64,000 nt of DNA from Streptomyces finlayi (lineage in GTDB: Bacteria > Actinomycetota > Actinomycetes > Streptomycetales > Streptomycetaceae): the NCBI RefSeq assembly GCF_014216315.1, contig NZ_CP045702.1, forward strand, positions 5,828,001 through 5,892,000, read 5' to 3'. This document shows positions 24,926 through 33,452 of this stretch, piece by piece; position 1 is the first letter of the stretch; each line of letters opens with the position of its first letter. The position numbers and the translations under genes were made by a program. Below the pieces are notes generated by a model, which ran no database searches, was not told the DNA's origin, and worked only from the letters and a program-made list of their open reading frames with translations.

Positions 24926-26128
24926 ATGACCACGAAGGCGTACATCGTCGGCGTCGGGATGACGAAGTTCGAGAAGCCCGAGACCCGCGACTGGCAGTAC
25001 TGGGACATGGCCGAGGAAGCCGGCACCAAGGCGCTCGGCGACGCGGGCATCCGGTACGAACAGGTCGAGCAGGTCCCCGTCGGCTACTGCTTCCAGCCCT
25101 CCACCGCGGGACAGCGCGCGGTCTACGCACTCGGCCTGACCGGAGTGCCCGTCTACAACGTCAACAACAACTGCGCCACCGGCGCGACCGCGCTCATGAT
25201 GGCCCGCCAGTTCGTCGAGGGCGGCCACGCCGACTGCGTACTCGCCCTCGGCTTCGAGAAGATGGCGCGCGGCTCGCTCGGCGGCGGGGGCGCGGACGGC
25301 GGCGCGGCTGACTTCGCGACCTCTCCGGTCGCCCGGCACTACGGGATCATGGCCGCCGCCCACGGCTTCGAGATGTCCCCGCCCACCGCCCAGATCTTCG
25401 GCAACGCGGCACGCGAGCACATGGAGCGGTACGGGACGACGGAGGCGCAACTCGCGGCGGTCGGCGCCAAGAACCACCGGCACTCGGTGAACAACCCCCA
25501 CGCCCAGTTCCAGGATTCGTACACCGTCGACGAGGTCCTCGCCGCCCGGACCGTCCACCGGCCCCTGACCAGACTCCAGTGCTCACCCACGTCGGACGGT
25601 GCCGCCGCCGCCGTCGTCGTATCGGAACGCTTCGTCGAGCGGCACGGGCTGTGGCACAAGGCCGTCGAGATCGTCGCCCAGGCCATGACCACCGACACCG
25701 GCGACTCCTTCGCGTCGGGCACCTGCATCGACGCGGTCGGCGCACCCATGTCCCGGGCCGCCGCCCAACAGGTCTACGCGGCCTCGGGACTCTGCGCCGC
25801 GGACCTCGACGTCATCGAGCTGCACGACTGCTTCTCCATCAACGAACTCCTCACCTACGAGGCACTCGGCCTGTGCGCGGAGGGCGAGTCCGGCAAGCTC
25901 GTCGAGTCGGGGGCCACCACGTACGGCGGCCGATGGGTCGTCAACCCCTCCGGCGGCCTGATCTCCAAGGGGCATCCCCTGGGCGCCACCGGCATCGCCC
26001 AGGCCGCCGAACTGACCTGGCAGCTCCGCGACGAGGCCGGCGCCCGCCAGGTCCCGGGCGCACGCACCGGGCTCGCCCACAACATCGGCCTCGGCGGCGC
26101 GGCGGTCGTGACAGTCCTACGCCGCTAG
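24926..26128 (+). CDS. Thiolase-fold lipid-transfer protein, Ltp1/SCPx-like
   Basis: This 400-residue thiolase-fold protein starts MTTKAYIVGVGMTKFEKPE. The nucleophile cysteine is in NVNNNCATGATAL (near residue 85), with the histidine motifs IELHDCFSINE and GGLISKGHPLGATG. The pattern closely follows mycobacterial Ltp1 and the SCPx thiolase as I recall them, which cleave branched 3-keto-acyl-CoAs. AAGGA precedes the ATG 12 bp after the dehydrogenase stop, so the two form an operon. The TAG stop is supplied by the repeat element that begins at 26125. Confidence 0.9.
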   Translation: MTTKAYIVGVGMTKFEKPETRDWQYWDMAEEAGTKALGDAGIRYEQVEQVPVGYCFQPSTAGQRAVYALGLTGVPVYNVNNNCATGATALMMARQFVEGGHADCVLALGFEKMARGSLGGGGADGGAADFATSPVARHYGIMAAAHGFEMSPPTAQIFGNAAREHMERYGTTEAQLAAVGAKNHRHSVNNPHAQFQDSYTVDEVLAARTVHRPLTRLQCSPTSDGAAAAVVVSERFVERHGLWHKAVEIVAQAMTTDTGDSFASGTCIDAVGAPMSRAAAQQVYAASGLCAADLDVIELHDCFSINELLTYEALGLCAEGESGKLVESGATTYGGRWVVNPSGGLISKGHPLGATGIAQAAELTWQLRDEAGARQVPGARTGLAHNIGLGGAAVVTVLRR

Positions 26129-26207
26129 GTCCTGTCTGGAGTTCCAGCGCCGGAGGCGGCGGTGCCGGACGCCGCGACGCCGCGGGGGAACTCCAGACAG
26201 GACCTGG
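26125..26207. repeat. Palindromic dispersed element, short copy, at a CTAG
   Basis: The 19-base arms AGGTCCTGTCTGGAGTTCC (26127-26145) and its exact complement (26187-26205) flank a GC-rich core. The left flank is CTAG, which contains the thiolase stop, and the right flank is CTGG. Read in reverse complement, it is virtually identical to both ends of the 166-bp element at 62297-62462. The structure is that of a non-autonomous, MITE-like unit. Confidence 0.8.
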
Positions 26208-26290
26208 GGCCTTTCGTTCGGATCAGGCCGGATCAGGGAGCGCGTGCCGGCCCCCGCGAGCCCGGCGTGATCCAAACGAAAGACCCCAGG
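26203..26290. repeat. Long imperfect inverted repeat between thiolase and MFS genes
   Basis: The 23-base arms 26203-26225 (starting CCTGGGGCCTTTCGTT) and 26268-26290 (ending CGAAAGACCCCAGG) are complementary except for two positions, with a 42-bp loop. The left arm abuts and overlaps the end of the preceding palindromic element. It may be a terminator for the thiolase operon or the remnant of another insertion. Confidence 0.6.
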
Positions 26291-26324
26291 CCTACGCCCA
26301 CTCCGGCCCTCCAACCGATGTACT

Positions 26325-26335
26325 GACCACTGGTC
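26325..26335. promoter_or_regulatory. Operator-like palindrome GACCAcTGGTC
   Basis: A perfect 5+1+5 palindrome lies 11 bp before the MFS start at 26346. Such short palindromes over the promoter or start of drug pumps are usual TetR/MarR sites. No adjacent regulator gene is present, so the protein is unknown. Confidence 0.4.
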
Positions 26336-26345
26336 GCCTGGGACC

Positions 26346-27785
26346 ATGACAGCCATGGCCGATGTCACGACACCCGCGCGCATAACCGACGACCGCAGAA
26401 CCGCCGGTACCTGGGCGGTGGTGCTCGCAGCCTGCACCGGCCAGTTCCTCGTCGTCCTCGACATGTCCGTAGTCAACGTCGCCCTGCCGTCCATGCGCAC
26501 CGACCTGGCGCTGAGCGCCCCCGCGCTCCAATGGGTCATCAGCGCCTACGCGATCGCGTTCGCCGGATTCCTGCTCCTCGGCGGACGGGCGGCCGACATG
26601 TACGGCCGCAAGCGGATGTTCCTCATAGGACTCGGCGTGTTCACCGCCGCCTCGCTGGCCGGCGGACTGGCCCAGGAGGGCTGGCAGTTGCCGGCCGCCC
26701 GAGCCGCCCAGGGCCTCGGCGCCGCCGTGCTGTCCCCGGCCACCCTCACCATCCTCACCGCCGCTGTCCCCGACGGCCCCGCCAGGACCAGGGCCATCGG
26801 CACGTGGATGGCGGTCGGCGCCGGCGGTGGCGCGGCCGGCGGGCTGATCGGCGGGGCGCTCACCGAAGCCCTCTCGTGGCGCTGGGTCCTGCTGATCAAC
26901 GTGCCCATCGGTGCCCTCGTCCTCATCGGCGCCGCGCTCCGGCTCGCCGAGGGCCAGGCGGGCGTCCGGCGGCGCGTCGACCTGCCCGGCGCCCTCCTCG
27001 TCACGGCCGGGCTCGCCACGGTCGCGTACGGCATCGCGGAGACCGAGGCGGAAGGCTGGACCGCCGCCGCCACCCTCGTACCCCTGCTGTCCGGGCTCGC
27101 GTTGCTCGCTGCCTTCGTCCTGGTCGAGTCCCGGACGGCGGCCCCGCTGATGCCTCTGCGGGTGCTCGGCGTACGGGCGGTGTCGTCGGCGAACGTGGCC
27201 ATGTTCATGATGGGCTCCGCGACGCTCTGCATGTGGTATTTCGTCACGATATACGCGCAGAACGTGCTCGGGTACAGCCCGCTCCAGGCCGGACTCGCCC
27301 TGATGCCCACGTCCGCCGCCGTCGTCATCGGCTCCACACTCGCCCCCCGCCTCATGGTGCGCATGGGAGCGAAGAGCCTGGCCGTGATCGGGTTGCTGAT
27401 CACGGCCTCGGGCTTCGGCTGGCAGTCGACGATGACCGTAGACGGCTCGTACCTCACCGCGATCTGCCTCCCCGGCCTCCTGATGATGGGTGGAGCCGGC
27501 CTCGCCTCCACCCCACTGGCCACCCTCGCCACGTCCGGCGCCGCACCCGGGGACGCCGGACTCGTCTCGGGCCTGGTCAACACCTCGCGCACGATGGGCG
27601 GCGCACTGGGGCTGGCCGTCCTGTCCACCGTCGCGGCGGCCCGCACCGCCGGCTCGGGCACGTCCGCCGAGATCACGGCCGGTTACGCACTGTCGTTCCG
27701 GGTCGCCTGCGGAGTGCTGCTGGCCGGGGCGGCGCTCATGCTGCTGTGGCTGCCGAACCACCGGACGCCGTCCCCGAAACTCTGA
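26346..27785 (+). CDS. MFS drug exporter, DHA2 family
   Basis: This 479-residue, 14-helix exporter has the N-terminal helix QFLVVLDMSVVNVALP (DHA2 motif D1), motif A GGRAADMYGRKRMF and antiporter motif C region WMAVGAGGGAAGGLIGG. The start could be ATG 26346 or ATG 26355. It follows the palindromic elements and ends eight bases before the convergent response-regulator gene. Substrate not predictable. Confidence 0.9.
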   Translation: MTAMADVTTPARITDDRRTAGTWAVVLAACTGQFLVVLDMSVVNVALPSMRTDLALSAPALQWVISAYAIAFAGFLLLGGRAADMYGRKRMFLIGLGVFTAASLAGGLAQEGWQLPAARAAQGLGAAVLSPATLTILTAAVPDGPARTRAIGTWMAVGAGGGAAGGLIGGALTEALSWRWVLLINVPIGALVLIGAALRLAEGQAGVRRRVDLPGALLVTAGLATVAYGIAETEAEGWTAAATLVPLLSGLALLAAFVLVESRTAAPLMPLRVLGVRAVSSANVAMFMMGSATLCMWYFVTIYAQNVLGYSPLQAGLALMPTSAAVVIGSTLAPRLMVRMGAKSLAVIGLLITASGFGWQSTMTVDGSYLTAICLPGLLMMGGAGLASTPLATLATSGAAPGDAGLVSGLVNTSRTMGGALGLAVLSTVAAARTAGSGTSAEITAGYALSFRVACGVLLAGAALMLLWLPNHRTPSPKL

Positions 27786-27792
27786 CGGCCCC

Positions 27793-28434
27793 TCAGAGCC
27801 ACCCCTGCTGCCGGGCCGCCCGCATCGCCTCCATGCGGTTGCGGGTGCCGGTCTTGCCGATCGCGGACGACAGGTAGTTGCGGACGGTGGACTCGGACAG
27901 CCGCAGCTTCACCGCGATGTCCGCGACCGTCGCCCCGTCCACGGACGCGTTCAGCGCGTCGCGCTCCCGCGCCGTGAGCGGGCTGGGGCCGGCCCCGAGT
28001 GCCGCCGCCGCGAGCGCCGGATCGATCACGGTCTCGCCGCGCAGCACCTTGCGGATCGCCTCGGCAAGCTCCTCGACCGGCCCGTCCTTGACGAGGAACC
28101 CGGCGGCACCGGCCTCCATGGCCCGGCGCAGGTACCCGGGCCGCCCGAAGGTCGTGAGGATCAGCACCCGGCAGTCCGGCACCTCGTTCCGCAACAGGGC
28201 GGCGGCGTCCAGCCCGCTCATCCCCGGCATCTCGATGTCCAGCAGCGCCACATCGGGCCGCGCCGCCAGAGCGGCCCGCACGACCTCGTCCCCGGCCCCC
28301 ACCTGCGCGACGACCTCGATGTCCGCCTCCATGCCCAGCAACAGGGCGAGGGCGCCCCGCATCATGCCCTGGTCCTCGGCGAGCAGAACACGTACGGACC
28401 GCGCGGGGCGGTGATCCTGCGGCATCTCGTTCAC
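27793..28434 (-). CDS. NarL/LuxR-family response regulator
   Basis: This 213-residue regulator has a receiver domain with the acidic pair in LLAEDQGMMR, phospho-acceptor Asp in VALLDIEMPG (near 65), Thr/Lys in LTTFGRPG and LVKDG. A LuxR helix-turn-helix follows (LTARERDALN, VADIAVKLRLSESTVRNYLS). It resembles DesR-type regulators of ABC exporters. GTG 28434 overlaps the kinase stop (GTGA). Its cognate kinase is N-terminally truncated (next entry), so signalling may be impaired. Confidence 0.92.
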   Translation of the reverse strand: MNEMPQDHRPARSVRVLLAEDQGMMRGALALLLGMEADIEVVAQVGAGDEVVRAALAARPDVALLDIEMPGMSGLDAAALLRNEVPDCRVLILTTFGRPGYLRRAMEAGAAGFLVKDGPVEELAEAIRKVLRGETVIDPALAAAALGAGPSPLTARERDALNASVDGATVADIAVKLRLSESTVRNYLSSAIGKTGTRNRMEAMRAARQQGWL

Positions 28435-29297
28435 GGGGTCAGGTTATGGCCGGCCGGGTTCGGGGAAGCCCGGGACGCTTCCGGCACCGGGAGTCCGGCC
28501 AGTACCCGGAAGCCGCCGCGTTCCGCCGGGCCCGCCTCCAGGGAGCCGCCCGCCTGGGCCAGGCGTTCCGTCAGGCCCTTGAGGCCGGTGCCCGTACGGG
28601 ACCGCGGCTCGCGGTCGGCGGGCATGCCCCGGCCGTTGTCCGTGATTCTCAGGCGGACGTGCTCAGGTGAGCCCTCCACCTCGATCTCGCAGCGTGACGC
28701 ACCGCTGTGCCGTACGGAGTTGGTGACCGATTCACGTACCACCCAGCCCATCAGCGCCTCGCTCTGTGCGGTGAGCGGCGGTCCCGACCGGTGCACGACG
28801 GGCTCGATCCCTGCGGCGGAGAGTGCCGAGCGGGCCCGGTCCAGTTCCGTGGCCAGGCTGCCCTCGCGGTAGCCGGTGACGGCCTCACGGATCTCGGTGA
28901 GGGCCTGGCGGCCGACCGACTCGATGTCGGAGACCTGTTCCAGCGCGGCGTCCATGTCGTGCGGGGCGAGCCGGCGCGCGGCCTCGGACTTCACGACGAT
29001 CACCGACAGGGTGTGGCCCAGCAGGTCGTGCAGATCCCGGGAGAAGCGCAGGCGTTCCCGTTCCACCGCCGTGCGGGCCAGTTCCTCCCGTGTTTCGCGG
29101 AGTTCCTTGACCGTCTCGGAGAGCGCGACGATCGCAGCCGTCACCATCGCGGAGATGAACGTCCCGTACGCGGCGTTGACGGCGCCCCAGCCGTCCCGGA
29201 GCCTCGCGACCAGTCCGGCCAGTGCGCTCAGGCCGAGAACGACAGGGAAGAGGTGCCTGCCGCGCACGATCGAGCCGGTGGCGAGGCCGAGCAGCAT
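28431..29297 (-). pseudogene. Histidine kinase, N-terminally truncated by a deletion
   Basis: The kinase domain is intact. HisKA_3 has SRDLHDLLGHTLSVI (phosphorylated His), and the ATPase domain has NSVRHSGA, DNGRGMP and GTGLKGLTERL. Upstream only two membrane helices remain, where DesK-type kinases usually have five or six. The kinase frame reads back as WLFFFM into the middle of an ABC ATPase gene near 29311, which shows that the 5' part was removed. Translation could restart at ATG 29297. Together with the ATPase fragment it records one deletion event. Confidence 0.75.
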
Positions 29298-29310
29298 GAA
29301 GAAGAACAGC

Positions 29311-29775
29311 CAGCTGCGGGTTGCCCGCCAGCGCGACCGCGAAGCGCACCCGTTGGGTCTGGCCCCCCGAGAGCTTGTCGACGCGGCGTCCGGCGAAGTC
29401 GGTCAGCCCGGCCAGCGCCAGCGCCTGCGCGACCGGCATCGGCCGCGGATAGGTGGAGGCGACGAACGCGACCAGCTCCCGCACGGTGACCCCGGGGACC
29501 CCCGCCCCGTCCTGCAGCATCGCCCCGATCCGTCCGGCCCGAACCGCCCGCCCCGGGGTGTCACCGAAGAGCCGCACCTGACCGGCGTCGGGTTCGTTCA
29601 GGCCCAGGAGAAGTCCGATCGTGGAGGACTTGCCCGCCCCGTTGCGCCCGAGCAGGGCGACCGTCTCGCCGCGCCGTACGGCGAGGTGGACGCCGTCCAC
29701 GGCCCGTACGGCGCCGTAGTGCTTGACCGCCCCGTCGAAGCTCACCGCGGGTGCGAAATCCGGTGTCTGCGTCAT
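29311..29775 (-). pseudogene. ABC exporter ATPase, C-terminally truncated
   Basis: The frame starts at ATG 29775 (MTQTPDFAPAVSFDGAVKHYG). Walker A GRNGAGKSS (residues 43-51), Q-loop MLQDG and signature KLSGGQTQRV are present. At GNPQL (residue 155), just before Walker B would come, the sequence runs out of frame into the histidine-kinase gene. The Walker B, H-loop and the expected ABC-2 permease gene are all absent. The usual order ATPase, permease, kinase, regulator is thus reduced by an internal deletion. The frame continues out of register to 28885. Confidence 0.8.
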
Positions 29776-29931
29776 GCCGACGACGTTACGGAGGAGGCGG
29801 CCACCCCCGGCAGATGCGGATGTACGGACTCGGCGGTGACAAATGTACCGGCCCGCCCCCGAACGGATCTGACGTGGCGTCAGCGGTATTCACAAGTGCT
29901 GGAGCTTGCGTTATACATAGGCCATCGGCCC

Positions 29932-29945
29932 TAGAACACGTTCTA
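29932..29945. promoter_or_regulatory. KstR-type operator box 3
   Basis: TAGAACACGTTCTA is the best match of the three to TnnAACnnGTTnnA; the arms CTAGAAC and GTTCTAG are perfectly complementary. It lies about 120 bp upstream of the MaoC hydratase start, within the only long spacer before that operon. Confidence 0.85.
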
Positions 29946-30064
29946 GAACGCGTGGGAGGAAGAGCGGGGCCGGTCCGCACGCGACCTCGGTGCGGCCGCC
30001 GGTGCGGACGGCCGTGCCGGGGTCTCCCCGCCCGCAGGACCAACCATCAAGGAGCAGATCCCCC

Positions 30065-30919
30065 ATGCCCATTGATGCCGTGAAGGCGGTCGCCGCCGCA
30101 CCCAGGACCGCCGAGATCCGCTGGGAGCACAAAGACATCCAGCTCTACCACCTCGGCCTCGGCGCGGGCATTCCGCCCACCGACCCCGGCGAGCTGCGCT
30201 ACACCCTGGAGTCACGGCTCCACGTGCTCCCCACCTTCACCACCGTCGCGGGCGCGGGGAAGGCCGTGGCCGGCGTGGTCTCACTGCCGGGTATCGACAT
30301 CGAACTCGCCTCCGTCCTGCACGGAGCCCAGTCCGTACAGGTGCACCGGCCGGTCCCCGTCCAGGGACGCGCTGTGCAGAGCGCCGCGGTCGCGGCCGTG
30401 TACGACAAGGGCACCGCGGCCGTCATCGTGCTGCGCACCGAGGCGGCGGACGACGAGGGCCCCTTGTGGACCAACGAGTCCCAGATCTTCGTACGCGGTG
30501 AAGGCGGTTTCGGCGGCGAACGCGGCCCCTCCACGAAATTCGCCCGGCCGGCCGTGGTGCCCGACCGCACGGTGGAGCGTCGGGTCCGAGAGGACCAGGC
30601 CCTGTTGTACCGGCTGTCCGGTGACTGGAATCCGCTCCACGCCGATCCCGACTTCGCCGCGCTAGCCGGTTTCGACCGGCCGATCCTGCACGGGCTGTGC
30701 ACCTTCGGCATGGCGGTCAAGGCCGTCGCCGACACGGTGCTCGGCGGAGACGTCGCCAGGATTCGCTCGTGCGGCACCCGCTTCGCCGGTGTCGCGTTCC
30801 CCGGCGAAACCCTCCGTATCGACATGTGGACCTCGGACACCCGCACCGCGGTGACGGTCTGCGCCGTCGAACGGGACGGCGCACCGGTCCTCGACAGCAC
30901 GCTCGTCGAATACTCCTGA
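30065..30919 (+). CDS. MaoC-family enoyl-CoA hydratase (Hsd4B-like)
   Basis: This 284-residue double hot-dog protein begins MPIDAVKAV. The C-terminal half carries the hydratase-2 motif YRLSGDWNPLHADPDFA with catalytic Asp and His (near residue 190), then FDRPILHGLCTFG. The N-terminal hot-dog lacks this motif, as in the peroxisomal-type (R)-specific hydratases. Mycobacterial Hsd4B is a KstR-regulated homologue that hydrates side-chain enoyl-CoA. AAGGAG lies 10 bases before ATG 30065. It is first in the operon with the zinc dehydrogenase and the SDR. Confidence 0.88.
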   Translation: MPIDAVKAVAAAPRTAEIRWEHKDIQLYHLGLGAGIPPTDPGELRYTLESRLHVLPTFTTVAGAGKAVAGVVSLPGIDIELASVLHGAQSVQVHRPVPVQGRAVQSAAVAAVYDKGTAAVIVLRTEAADDEGPLWTNESQIFVRGEGGFGGERGPSTKFARPAVVPDRTVERRVREDQALLYRLSGDWNPLHADPDFAALAGFDRPILHGLCTFGMAVKAVADTVLGGDVARIRSCGTRFAGVAFPGETLRIDMWTSDTRTAVTVCAVERDGAPVLDSTLVEYS

Positions 30920-30944
30920 ACCACTCCACGAGGGGAGCCGCACC

Positions 30945-32021
30945 ATGCGCGCAGCCGTACTGCACGAGATAGGCCAGGACAAGCTGGAAGTCCTCGACGA
31001 CGTCGAGGCGGTGGGCTTCGGCCCCGGAAAGGTCAAACTCCGCATCCGGGCCACCGGGCTCTGTCACTCCGACGTCTCCGCGATGAGCGGAGTGCTGCCG
31101 CAGCCCGCCCCCTTCATCCCCGGACACGAGGGCGCGGGCGAGGTCATCGACATCGGCGACGGGGTGACCGGGCTCGCCCAGGGTGACCGCGTCCTCGTCT
31201 GCTGGCTGCCCGCCTGCGGCGCCTGCCCCTCGTGCAGGCGCGGACAGACGCACCTCTGCCTCGCCGGATTCATGAACGCGGGCACGCCCAACTTCAAGCG
31301 CCCCGGCGGTGACGTCTTCGGCTTCGCGGGCACCGGCACCTTCACCGAGGAGGTCGTCGTCGGTGCGGGCTGCGCGGTGCCGATCCCTGACGACCTGCCC
31401 TTCGACATCGCCGCACTGATCGGCTGCGGCGTCACCACCGGGCTCGGCGCCGCCATCAACACCGCACAGGTCGAGGCGGGTTCGTCGGTCGCCGTGATCG
31501 GCTGCGGAGGGGTCGGCATCTCCACGATCCAGGGCGCGCGGGTCCAGGGCGCCGCCCAGATCGTCGCCGTCGACCCGGTCGCCTCGCGCCGCGAGGCGGC
31601 ACTGCGCTTCGGTGCGACCGAGGCGGTGTCTCCGGACGGACTCGCCGACGCCAGGCAGCGGATCACAGCGGGCGAGGGCTTCGACTACGTCTTCGAGGTC
31701 GTCGGGAAGTCGGTGACGGCCCGGACCGCGTACGAGAACACCCGGCGCGGTGGCACGCTCTGCGTGGTCGGCGCGGGCGCCATGGACGACAACTTCCAGG
31801 CCAACATGTTCGAGCTGTTCTTCGACGAGAAGCGGATCCTGCCCTCCATGTACGGCGGCGGGGACGTGCTGCGGTCCTACGAGCGGGCCATCGCCCTGTG
31901 GCGCGCGGGCCGCATCGACCTCGAATCGATGATCACCCACCGGGTGCGGCTCGACGGCATCAACGACGCCCTGGACCAGATGAGGACCGGCGAGTCGCTG
32001 CGCACCTGCATCGAGCTCTGA
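30945..32021 (+). CDS. Zinc-dependent alcohol dehydrogenase
   Basis: This 358-residue MDR enzyme has catalytic zinc ligands GLCHSDV and GHEGAGEV, the four-cysteine structural zinc loop CGACPSCRRGQTHLC (about residues 90-105) and the NAD-binding motif VIGCGGVGISTIQGARV. It is of the class III/NDMA-like group by pattern. It is 25 bp after the hydratase with a GAGG site. It may oxidise a side-chain alcohol, or aldehydes released from it (inference). Confidence 0.9.
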   Translation: MRAAVLHEIGQDKLEVLDDVEAVGFGPGKVKLRIRATGLCHSDVSAMSGVLPQPAPFIPGHEGAGEVIDIGDGVTGLAQGDRVLVCWLPACGACPSCRRGQTHLCLAGFMNAGTPNFKRPGGDVFGFAGTGTFTEEVVVGAGCAVPIPDDLPFDIAALIGCGVTTGLGAAINTAQVEAGSSVAVIGCGGVGISTIQGARVQGAAQIVAVDPVASRREAALRFGATEAVSPDGLADARQRITAGEGFDYVFEVVGKSVTARTAYENTRRGGTLCVVGAGAMDDNFQANMFELFFDEKRILPSMYGGGDVLRSYERAIALWRAGRIDLESMITHRVRLDGINDALDQMRTGESLRTCIEL

Positions 32022-32124
32022 CCGCCCCGCCGAAAGGCCGGGGAGGGCCGGCACGGGCCGGGAAGGGCCGGGAAGGCCGAGAAGGACCGGGAACGACCAC
32101 TAGAGAAGGACGCTGAGGGCTGCG

Positions 32125-33072
32125 ATGTCACATCCTCTTCCCCTGGACGGGCTCACCGCGATCGTCACCGGCGCCGGCCGAGGCCTCGGACGCGCCGAGG
32201 CGCTGGAACTGGCGCGGCTCGGCGCGGCCGTCGTCGTCAACGACTACGGGCAGCCCGGCCGCGACGGCTCGGGCGCGGCATCGGCCGCGCCCGCCGAGGA
32301 GGTCGCCGCGCAGATCAGGGCGGCCGGCGGCCGTGCGGTCGCCCACCTCGGTGACGTCTCCGACCACGAGCAGGCCCGCGCCTTGGTCGAACTGGCCGTG
32401 AGCACCTACGGAAAGCTCGACATCCTCGTCAACAACGCGGGCATCCTGCGGGACCGGATGATCTTCTCGATGACCGAGGACGAGTGGGACTCCGTCATCC
32501 GGGTCCACCTCAAGGGCCACTTCAACACCACGCATTTCGCCGCCTCCCACTGGCGCACCCGCTCCAAGGGGGCCGGTGGTCCCGTCTACGGGAGGATCGT
32601 CAACACCTCGTCCGAGGCGTTCCTCGCGGGCTCGGCCGGTCAGCCGAACTACGCGGCGGCCAAGGGGGGCATCGTCGGCCTCACGACCTCCACCGCCCAG
32701 GCGCTGGCCCGTTACGGCGTCACCGCCAACGTGATCTGTCCGCGGGCCCGTACCCGTATGACGGAGGACGTCTTCGCCGGCTTCCAGGAACCGGCGGACG
32801 GTCGCCTCGACGCGCTGGCTCCCGAGCATGTCTCCCCGCTCGTGGGCTACTTGGCTTCCCCGGCGGCCTCCCAGGTCAACGGCCAGCTGCTCGTCGTGCA
32901 CGGCGGCATGGTCGCGATCGTCGAACGGCCCAGGGTGGCGGCCAGGTTCGACTCGTCCAAGGAGACCTTCACCTTCGACGAGCTCGACGGGCTGATCACT
33001 CCGTACTACGAGGACCGCCCGCCGCACGAGACCTTCGCGGCGGTCGAAGTCCTCGGCCTGAAACGCGAGTAG
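32125..33072 (+). CDS. 17-beta-HSD4-type short-chain dehydrogenase (Hsd4A-like)
   Basis: This 315-residue SDR has the cofactor motif VTGAGRGLGRAEA followed by VVVNDYG, the hallmark of the peroxisomal multifunctional-enzyme/Hsd4A subgroup. NNAGILRD is present, with catalytic Ser in NTSSEAFLAGSAG and Tyr-Lys in NYAAAKGG. The C-terminal extension is longer than in ordinary SDRs. Hsd4A in mycobacteria oxidises 3-hydroxyacyl-CoA of the sterol side chain. It follows a 103-bp spacer containing short GGGCCGGGAAGG-like repeats. Confidence 0.88.
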   Translation: MSHPLPLDGLTAIVTGAGRGLGRAEALELARLGAAVVVNDYGQPGRDGSGAASAAPAEEVAAQIRAAGGRAVAHLGDVSDHEQARALVELAVSTYGKLDILVNNAGILRDRMIFSMTEDEWDSVIRVHLKGHFNTTHFAASHWRTRSKGAGGPVYGRIVNTSSEAFLAGSAGQPNYAAAKGGIVGLTTSTAQALARYGVTANVICPRARTRMTEDVFAGFQEPADGRLDALAPEHVSPLVGYLASPAASQVNGQLLVVHGGMVAIVERPRVAARFDSSKETFTFDELDGLITPYYEDRPPHETFAAVEVLGLKRE

Positions 33073-33084
33073 TCACCGACGGGA

Positions 33085-33121
33085 GAGGGCCGCCACAGCC
33101 GTAACGGCCGTGGCGGCCCTC
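33085..33121 (+). terminator. Terminator of the MaoC/ADH/SDR operon
   Basis: A perfect 12-bp stem (GAGGGCCGCCAC / GTGGCGGCCCTC) with a short inner dyad and a C-rich tail lies 12 bp past the SDR stop. Confidence 0.8.
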
Positions 33122-33156
33122 CCCCGTCCCGGTCGGATCCTGTTGTGCGGCGCGGC

Positions 33157-33333
33157 TCAGGCGGCCGCTCCGCCACCCCCTTCGGAGAGGCGGCGGTGGC
33201 GGCCATACGTTCGCGTGGCCGTGTTCTCCATCGCCGCACCCCCTCGGTGCTTTCCGGAGCCGCCGGCTTCGGCCCGTTGCGCGTCCGCCCCCGGCGGGCG
33301 CGTCTGGGTCGTGTCGGTTCGGGCTTCAGACAT
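33157..33333 (-). CDS. Possible small basic protein, 58 residues
   Basis: ATG 33333 to TGA 33157-33159 encodes a hydrophilic Gly/Ala/Arg-rich peptide (MSEARTDTTQTRPPGADAQ...) with a central MENTATRTYGRHRR segment and a GGGG tail. There is no known domain. It is transcribed leftward, towards the terminator at 33085. Coding is plausible from codon position bias but unproven. The rest of 33073-33452 shows nothing else. Confidence 0.4.
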   Translation of the reverse strand: MSEARTDTTQTRPPGADAQRAEAGGSGKHRGGAAMENTATRTYGRHRRLSEGGGGAAA

Positions 33334-33452
33334 GTGGGAAGTCACCCCGTTGTGATCGCTTACGTGTGTGTCGCAAGCCACGCCACCGCCATCCGACGCG
33401 GTCACCGTCGGCGACCGCCCCGTCATACGGATGCGTGGCCCAGGCTCCGGAT

